Source: Nitrospirota bacterium (GTDB taxonomy: Bacteria > Nitrospirota > Thermodesulfovibrionia > Thermodesulfovibrionales > UBA6898). Taken from it: a stretch of DNA of 64,000 bases. The stretch spans positions 1-64,000 of the forward strand of contig JACRHC010000002.1 of NCBI GenBank assembly GCA_016217675.1. Direction: 5' to 3'. Below the pieces are notes generated by a model that saw nothing but the letters and a program-made list of their open reading frames with translations, did not search any database and was not told the DNA's origin. Below are positions 58,777 through 64,000 of the stretch, piece by piece (position 1 is the stretch's first letter; each line of letters begins with the position of its first letter). The position numbers were made by a program, and so were the translations under genes.

Positions 58777-60123
58777 ATGGCTGAGCGGCTACTGATCGTT
58801 GAAGATGAGGAAACGCTTCGCGAGTCTCTGAAACGCGTTTTTATCCGTGAAGGGTATGATGTTGAGTCTGCTCCTGATGCTGAGACGGCGCTCGCTTTTC
58901 TCCAGGACCGCTCGTACGACCTTATCATAACTGATATTATTCTGCCAGGCATGGACGGCATCGAACTGCTGAAGCGCTGCAGGGAGCAGAACCCGGAACA
59001 AATGATTATCGTTATGACCGCCTTTGCCTCCCTCGAAACTGCGGTTGAAGCCTTAAGGGGCGGGGCATACGATTACATTATTAAGCCCATTATTCATGAA
59101 GAGATCAAACGTATATCAAGAAATGCCCTGCGGGAGCGGTCTCTCAGGGCTGAAAATGTCATCCTTAAGAAGCAGATCGAAGAACGGTATGATTTCGAAC
59201 ATATCATAGGTCAAAGCATGGCTGTCTTGTCTTTGATCGAAGAAGTAAAAAAGATTGCAGATTCAAAAAGCAATGTGCTTCTGCTTGGGGATACCGGGAC
59301 CGGCAAGGAACTGTTCGCCCGATCGATCCATTACAGCAGCTCCCGGAGGGACAAACCTTTTATCCCGATCAACTGCAGTGCGATACCTGACAACCTTCTC
59401 GAATCAGAGCTTTTTGGCTATATGAAAGGTGCTTTTACCGGGGCAGTATCGAATAAGCGGGGGCTTTTTGAGGAGGCTGACGGCGGCACGATCTTTCTGG
59501 ATGAGATCGGGGACCTTAGCCAGCAGCTCCAGGCAAAGCTGCTCAGAGTGATCGATGACAGAGAGATTAGGCCACTTGGCGGCGTACAGAGCAAAAAAGT
59601 GGACATCAGACTGATCACTGCAACAAACCGTGACCTTGCAAAGACCGTTGCCGAGGGCTCGTTTCGCGAGGACCTTTTCTACAGGATCAACGTCATCCGC
59701 CTGGAACTGCCTCCGCTCAGAGAACGAAAGGATGATATTCTTGTTTTGGCTCGCCATTTTTTGGAAAAATATGCAGATGAGATAGGCAAGGAGGTGCGCA
59801 CGATCGACAACGCTGCTGCAAAGATACTCGTCGAGTACCACTGGCCTGGCAATGTGCGGGAGTTGCAGAATATTATCGAAAGAGCTGTTCTGATCACTGA
59901 AGGGCCTGCGCTGCTTGCTGAGCATCTGCCTGAGGGTCTAAAGGTTGTGCATCCTTTTCTTGACGTGTCTCTGAATAAGGCGCTCTCGATTGAAGATTAT
60001 ACCAAGGAATTCATAGCTGTGTATCAGGGTAAATACAATGAACAGCAGCTTGCAGATATGTTAGGCATCACCAGGAAGTCTCTCTGGGAAAAAAGAAAGC
60101 GCTGGGGGATACCCAGAAAGTAG
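58777..60123 (+). CDS. Sigma-54-dependent response regulator (NtrC family)
   Basis: The 448-residue activator has a receiver (LLIVEDEETLRESLKRVF, Asp in LIITDIILPGMDGIEL), an AAA+ domain with Walker A GDTGTGKELFA, the sigma-54-contacting ESELFGYMKGAFTGA and Walker B GGTIFLDEIGD, and a Fis-like helix-turn-helix at the end (QLADMLGITRKSLWEKRKRW). It is probably the output of the symporter-kinase upstream. The gene is followed by a 420-base A/T-rich gap with a good sigma-54 promoter. Confidence 0.95.
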   Translation: MAERLLIVEDEETLRESLKRVFIREGYDVESAPDAETALAFLQDRSYDLIITDIILPGMDGIELLKRCREQNPEQMIIVMTAFASLETAVEALRGGAYDYIIKPIIHEEIKRISRNALRERSLRAENVILKKQIEERYDFEHIIGQSMAVLSLIEEVKKIADSKSNVLLLGDTGTGKELFARSIHYSSSRRDKPFIPINCSAIPDNLLESELFGYMKGAFTGAVSNKRGLFEEADGGTIFLDEIGDLSQQLQAKLLRVIDDREIRPLGGVQSKKVDIRLITATNRDLAKTVAEGSFREDLFYRINVIRLELPPLRERKDDILVLARHFLEKYADEIGKEVRTIDNAAAKILVEYHWPGNVRELQNIIERAVLITEGPALLAEHLPEGLKVVHPFLDVSLNKALSIEDYTKEFIAVYQGKYNEQQLADMLGITRKSLWEKRKRWGIPRK

Positions 60124-60520
60124 AGTAACCCCTGCTACCATTACGAAAAGAAAATAAGTTTACCAATTTGCTTTCCCCTGACAGTGCTGTCTGACTTTAT
60201 CTTATATTTATTATTAATTGATAAGCTAAAACCACCCTTATAAGGCAATCATTTTCGATCAATTACAGGGCACTGCTTGCTGATGTATAACTTACCGATA
60301 TTAAAAGAATAAATCGCTTTAGTTACCGACCGAGATTCTTTGTGTTACATTAAGTAATTTAACTCTTGCCATGTAATAAGCTGATTTATAAGTATAATTA
60401 AATTTACTTAATTTTATGATACTATAAGTAACTAAACAGTCTTTCACGTGACGTAATTTCTTCTCTATTATTTCTTTATTAGCTAATAATATCAATTAGT
60501 TATGTCAAATTTCCTTTTAC
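60124..60520. other. A/T-rich regulatory region before the second DUF294 operon
   Basis: About 400 bases without a gene. Repeated short motifs stand out: TTAAGTAATTTAA near 60352 and AAATTTACTTAATTT near 60405 are inverted forms of one another, and TTTAGTTAC near 60313 recurs inverted as GTAACTAAA near 60428. Such spaced palindromes are what one would expect of activator binding sites ahead of a sigma-54 promoter; I cannot identify the site of a specific protein. Confidence 0.4.
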
Positions 60521-60536
60521 GGGCATATAAGTTGCT
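60521..60536 (+). promoter_or_regulatory. Candidate sigma-54 promoter (-24/-12)
   Basis: GGGCATATAAGTTGCT fits the TGGCAC-N5-TTGCW consensus: GG at 60522-60523 and GC at 60534-60535 have the required ten-base gap, CA follows the GG, and TTGCT is a perfect -12 part. Transcription should start near 60547, four bases before the ATG at 60551. Confidence 0.6.
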
Positions 60537-60550
60537 GTCATTTTGTGCTG

Positions 60551-62458
60551 ATGATACATGAAGAGATAATCGAGTTTCTCTCTAAGGTTCCGCCTTTTCA
60601 ATTTATTGATGATGCTGCCCTGAAGAGTATTGCGCAGGCTGTCTCTATGGACTATTACCCGAAGGGTACGGTTATCATGAAACAGAACGATCCTGCCAGC
60701 GATCATCTCAGGATAATTAAAAAGGGCGGGGTCAAGGTCTTTATTGCGTCTGAGGATGGGGAAGAGGTTGTGATCGATTACCGGGGTGAGGGTGATACCT
60801 TCGGTTTTCTCTCGCTCATTGGCAAGGACAAGGTCAGGGCGAACATCGTGGCAGTAGATGATACCATCTGTTATCTTCTTGATAAAGATAATGCCCTGAA
60901 GATTATGAACAGCCAGCCGGTCTTTACTGAATACTTCCTGAAATCACATCTCACAAAATATATAGACAGAACATATAGTGAGATGCATAACAAAAGCATG
61001 ATGTATGGAGGAACTGACCGCATCCTCTTCACCTCGCAGGTCGGCGACATTGCAATCAGGGATGTTGTCTCTGTAAAAGAGGACGCCACCATACAGGAGG
61101 CGGCTCAGGTTATGTGTCAGAACAAGGTGAGTTCTCTGGTAATTTACGATAAAAACGATTTCCCTGCAGGGGTTATAACTGACCGTGATCTGAGGGAAAA
61201 GGTCGTCGCAAAGGGTAGGGCAATAGCAGATCAGGTAAAGAATATTATGAGTCTCCCTCTCATAAGGGTGGATGCCACTGACTACTGCTTCGAAGCTGTC
61301 CTGAAGATGATCAAATACAATATCCACCATGTCCTGGTGGTCAGGGACGGCATGCTTAAGGGCGTTATCACAAACCACGACCTCATGCTTCTTCAGGGCA
61401 CATCCCCGCTCTCTTTTGCAAAGGATATCGAGAACCAGTATACGCTTGAGGGCCTTGCACCGCTTGCAAACAAACTGAACAAGATCATCGGACTGCTCCT
61501 GAAGGAGGGAGCAAAAGCGAGCAATATCACGAAGATCATCAGCGAACTGAACGACAGGCTGGTGAAGAAGGTATTGGAGATCGCCGAGAAAAAGTTCGGA
61601 ACACCACCGGTATCATATTGCTGGATTGCATATGGCAGCGAGGGGCGGAAAGAGCAGACCTTCAAAACAGACCAGGACAATGCGCTCATATATTCCGATC
61701 CGAAAACGCCCGAGCAGGAAGAAGCGGCAAAAAAATACTTTTCTGAGTTTACCGTCTATGTGCGCGATGGACTTATAAACGTCGGTTTTCCTTCCTGCGA
61801 GGCCAATTACATGGCCTCTAATCCCCAGTGGTGCCAGCCGATCAGTATATGGAAGAAATATTTTCTGAACTGGATACAGCACCCGAATCCCGAGGCTTTG
61901 CTCCGCTCTGTTATCTTTTTTGACTTCAGAGCTCTTTATGGCAATCTCAGTCTGGCCGGCGAACTGAGGGAATATCTTATTCATAACCTGAAGGACCAGA
62001 ACATTTTCTTCGCGCGGATAGCAAGTCTTATTCTGAAAAACAGGCCTCCTCTTGGGTTCTTTCGGTCCTTTATGGTCAATAAGGATGGTGAACATAAGGA
62101 TCAGTTGAACCTCAAACTGAGCGGCATAGGGCCGCTTGTTGATCTCATTCGGCTTTTTGCCCTTGAATCCGCCATTCATGAGACATCGAGCATGGAGCGT
62201 CTTCATGCCATGAAGGAGTCGCATCCCATTGCGATCGAACTTGGTGAAGAGATCGAACAGGCCTTTGAATTTATTAACCTGCTGAGGATCCATCATCAGC
62301 TTGACCAGATGGAAAGAAAGGTTCCCCTCGATAACTTCATTAACCCGTCGAAGCTTTCAAACCTTGAAAAGAAGTCCCTGAAGGAATCCTTTCAGCTTAT
62401 CCTCAAGATTCAGGACGGCATAGAAGAGATATACCGTGCTGGAATGGTGGGCGGCTGA
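60551..62458 (+). CDS. cNMP-binding / CBS / DUF294 nucleotidyltransferase-like protein, copy 2
   Basis: This 635-residue paralogue of the protein at 55336 has the same order: cNMP-binding fold (VVIDYRGEGDTFGFLSLIG), CBS pair (DRDLREKVVAKGRA, ITNHDLMLLQG), nucleotidyltransferase-like domain (YGSEGRKEQTFKTDQDNALI) and the helical C terminus. The two are similar throughout. The ATG at 60551 is chosen; a GTG at 60545 precedes the likely transcript start. Its stop overlaps the exonuclease gene by one base. In other bacteria such genes accompany acetate symporter genes. Confidence 0.9.
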   Translation: MIHEEIIEFLSKVPPFQFIDDAALKSIAQAVSMDYYPKGTVIMKQNDPASDHLRIIKKGGVKVFIASEDGEEVVIDYRGEGDTFGFLSLIGKDKVRANIVAVDDTICYLLDKDNALKIMNSQPVFTEYFLKSHLTKYIDRTYSEMHNKSMMYGGTDRILFTSQVGDIAIRDVVSVKEDATIQEAAQVMCQNKVSSLVIYDKNDFPAGVITDRDLREKVVAKGRAIADQVKNIMSLPLIRVDATDYCFEAVLKMIKYNIHHVLVVRDGMLKGVITNHDLMLLQGTSPLSFAKDIENQYTLEGLAPLANKLNKIIGLLLKEGAKASNITKIISELNDRLVKKVLEIAEKKFGTPPVSYCWIAYGSEGRKEQTFKTDQDNALIYSDPKTPEQEEAAKKYFSEFTVYVRDGLINVGFPSCEANYMASNPQWCQPISIWKKYFLNWIQHPNPEALLRSVIFFDFRALYGNLSLAGELREYLIHNLKDQNIFFARIASLILKNRPPLGFFRSFMVNKDGEHKDQLNLKLSGIGPLVDLIRLFALESAIHETSSMERLHAMKESHPIAIELGEEIEQAFEFINLLRIHHQLDQMERKVPLDNFINPSKLSNLEKKSLKESFQLILKIQDGIEEIYRAGMVGG

Positions 62459-63126
62459 TGCTAAGTCTGTTCAGAAAATATAGCGGAGGTCTTTTAGCTT
62501 CATCGGGAATGGATCTGTCCATGCCGATTGATTCTGCGCCCTATGTAGTGATGGACACGGAATTGACAGGTCTGGATTTTCGTAATGACTCTATCGTTTC
62601 TGTCGGGGCACTAAGAATGCTTGGGACCAGAATAGAAGTGAGCAGGCCCTTCTATGAAGTAGTAAGGCCCAGCACCGAGCTTACTTCAAAAAGCATTGTT
62701 ATCCACGAGATCACGCACTCGGAGACCGAGCAAAAACCCGGTATTGAGACGATCATGGACGAATTTCTCAAATTTTGCGAGGGAGCGGTACTCGTGGGAC
62801 ATTTCATCTCCCTTGACCTCAGGTTTCTCGCCAAGGAGATGAAGAGATTCGGCTTTGGTTCACTGAAGAACCCTGCTGTAGATACCTCTGTTATCCATGA
62901 CTGGATGAGCCAGAACAAGGGTGATTTCAGCAGCAACTATTTTGCCGGTACGGAGAGCAAGGACCTTTTCTCCCTTGCAAAGAAATTTCAGGTGCCTGTG
63001 CAGGGTGCACACAATGCGCTGATGGATGCATATGTTACTGCGCAGCTTTTTCAGCGCTTTATTTCCATGCTTATAAAGCTTGGAGTCCGGACACTCAGAG
63101 ACCTTCTGAGGATCGGAAAACCGTAA
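62458..63126 (+). CDS. 3'-5' exonuclease, DnaQ-like
   Basis: The 222-residue nuclease has the DEDD-type motifs: VVMDTELTGLDFRNDSI (Exo I), VGHFISLDLRFLAKEM (Exo II) and GAHNALMDAYVTAQLF (Exo III, the H-x4-D form). It resembles the stand-alone exonucleases encoded beside DUF294 proteins and ActP symporters. Its ATG overlaps the previous stop (TGATG), so the pair is translationally coupled. Substrate unknown; polymerase proofreading is unlikely in this setting. Confidence 0.9.
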   Translation: MLSLFRKYSGGLLASSGMDLSMPIDSAPYVVMDTELTGLDFRNDSIVSVGALRMLGTRIEVSRPFYEVVRPSTELTSKSIVIHEITHSETEQKPGIETIMDEFLKFCEGAVLVGHFISLDLRFLAKEMKRFGFGSLKNPAVDTSVIHDWMSQNKGDFSSNYFAGTESKDLFSLAKKFQVPVQGAHNALMDAYVTAQLFQRFISMLIKLGVRTLRDLLRIGKP

Positions 63127-63219
63127 CAAAATACTAAGGAGGTGGTGCAGAAAGAGGGTTTAGAGATTTGCTTAGGGGAGAAGGTAAATGCTTTAAAAGA
63201 AATTACAGAAGGAGGAACA

Positions 63220-63501
63220 ATGGCAAAAGAATTAGCAGGATTAGACAAAAAGAAGCTCGCAGAATACTGGAGCTACAACATCAAGCTTACAACCATCACC
63301 ATGGTCATATGGTTCGTGGTCACGTACGTAGCAATTTTCTTTGTAAATGAATTAGACAAGGTCGTTATCTTCGGTTTCCCGATGGGCTACTATATGGGGG
63401 CTCAGGGCTCTCTGATCGTCTTCGTTATTCTGATCTTCAACTACTCAAATAAAATGAACAAGGCGGACAAAGACTACGGCGTAGAAGAGGAGGAAGAATA
63501 A
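63220..63501 (+). CDS. DUF4212 small membrane subunit of the acetate-type symporter
   Basis: The 93-residue protein has two membrane helices (TMVIWFVVTYVAIFFVNEL and MGAQGSLIVFVILIFNYS) and the DUF4212 signature AEYWSYNIKLTTI; the tail is acidic (YGVEEEEE). GGAGGA lies four bases before the ATG. It is the YjcH-like partner of an SSSF symporter, whose gene starts two bases after it. Confidence 0.93.
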   Translation: MAKELAGLDKKKLAEYWSYNIKLTTITMVIWFVVTYVAIFFVNELDKVVIFGFPMGYYMGAQGSLIVFVILIFNYSNKMNKADKDYGVEEEEE

Positions 63502-63502
63502 C

Positions 63503-64000
63503 ATGGCAGGAGTCGGCTCAAAAGGATTTTTGGACAATTTGGCTAAAATTTATGCGATTTATACCGGAGGGTTCATCATCTTTGTTATCGGCCTGGCCAT
63601 AGCAGAGCAGATGGGCCTGTCGAACAAGATGATCGGTTACACCTTCATGGGTCTAACCATTGCTCTTTATGCCTTCATCGGCATATCCTCAAGAACGGCC
63701 AAGATCTCTGAGTATTATGTTGCCGGACGTTCTGTGCCGCCGGTCTTTAACGGCATGGCAACAGGATCTGACTGGATGTCTGCCGCCTCGTTTATCGGCA
63801 TGGCAGGCACGATCTTCGGTCTCGGGTACGACGGCCTTGCATATGTCATGGGCTGGACCGGCGGATATGTTCTGCTTGCTGTCTTCCTCGGCCCATACCT
63901 CAGAAAGTTCGGTCAGTACACAATCCCTGACTTTCTTGGCGCCCGGTTCGGCGGCCATGCTGCCCGTACCATCGGCATCGTAGCAGCTATTACCGCTTCA
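63503..64000 (+). CDS. actP: Sodium:solute symporter, ActP-like (truncated by the window end)
   Basis: The first 166 residues are visible, starting at the ATG two bases after the DUF4212 stop. They show a helix at about 18-35 (IYAIYTGGFIIFVIGLAIA), KISEYYVAGRSVPPVFNGMA and TGSDWMSAASFIGMAGTIF, the signature of cation-acetate symporters (ActP/DhlC type), and PYLRKFGQYTIPDFLGARF. The rest lies beyond the window, so substrate choice (acetate or another small acid) is inferred from family and DUF4212 partner. Confidence 0.9.
   Translation, partial: MAGVGSKGFLDNLAKIYAIYTGGFIIFVIGLAIAEQMGLSNKMIGYTFMGLTIALYAFIGISSRTAKISEYYVAGRSVPPVFNGMATGSDWMSAASFIGMAGTIFGLGYDGLAYVMGWTGGYVLLAVFLGPYLRKFGQYTIPDFLGARFGGHAARTIGIVAAITAS

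Noticed and set aside
60239-60290. A second -24/-12-like match (GGCACTGCTTGC) in the gap before the second DUF294 gene
   Set aside because: The GG and GC are only eight bases apart, not the ten required for sigma-54.

Overview
The window looks like a chromosomal segment of an anaerobic or microaerophilic Gram-negative bacterium with mixed housekeeping and respiratory genes. The octaheme tetrathionate-reductase-family cytochrome with a large porin-like partner, the UbiA/UbiX pair, rubredoxin, class 1B dihydroorotate dehydrogenase (pyrDK) and the abundance of short palindromic repeats are most like uncultured Nitrospirota (Thermodesulfovibrionia) or a neighbouring deep lineage. That placement is inference; no rRNA gene is present to test it.

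Layout. 0-2.4 kb: pstC(end)-pstA-pstB-phoU. 2.4-4.8 kb: proS and a zinc-ribbon protein on the minus strand. 4.9-10.2 kb: greA-pyrK-pyrD-SAM hydrolase, then an Fe-S module (Rrf2/IscR-like regulator, TusA-like protein, cysteine desulfurase, NifU/IscU scaffold). 10.2-13.9 kb: tRNA-Ser(GCT), a lipoprotein, tRNA-Arg(ACG), a PhoB/PhoR-like pair and rubredoxin. 14-19.5 kb, minus strand: uvrA, apbE, NusG-II protein, Gx-type membrane protein, yacG, dapB. 19.7-21.2 kb: ubiA-ubiX. 21.2-32.1 kb: an accessory island with an FHA/zinc-ribbon/Ser-Thr kinase, a DUF559 endonuclease inside palindromic repeats, a PP2C phosphatase, an unrecognised protein with an R-x4-H motif, a kinase with about 14 TPRs, relics of a further kinase, hicAB and a Clp ATPase. 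32.2-38.4 kb: cold-shock protein, CIRCE-controlled htpG, and a porin/octaheme cytochrome operon. 38.8-43 kb: an amidohydrolase, then a thiol-redox cassette, DUF4337 and an rRNA methyltransferase. 43-51.4 kb, minus strand: ubiB, phasin-like, alaS, recX, pilT, recA, thpR, pgpA. 51.5-64 kb: symporter-histidine kinase, response regulators, two DUF294 proteins, antiporter, exonuclease, DUF4212 and the start of an ActP-like symporter.

The most striking feature is at 39.9-41.2 kb. Two consecutive genes, an exported rhodanese and an exported glutaredoxin-like protein, each carry one in-frame TGA exactly where the family has an active-site cysteine (C-x4-U and U-P-Y-C). Each TGA is followed at once by a hairpin whose apical loop contains GU, as in bacterial SECIS elements. 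I read them as two adjacent selenoprotein genes, followed by a TlpA-like thioredoxin with ordinary cysteines, giving a probable periplasmic sulfur/thiol redox cassette. Other points worth a look are the kinase/phosphatase island with its possible HEPN-type protein, the palindrome-embedded DUF559 gene, recurrent leaderless promoters, the CIRCE site at htpG, and a likely sigma-54 promoter in front of the second DUF294 operon.
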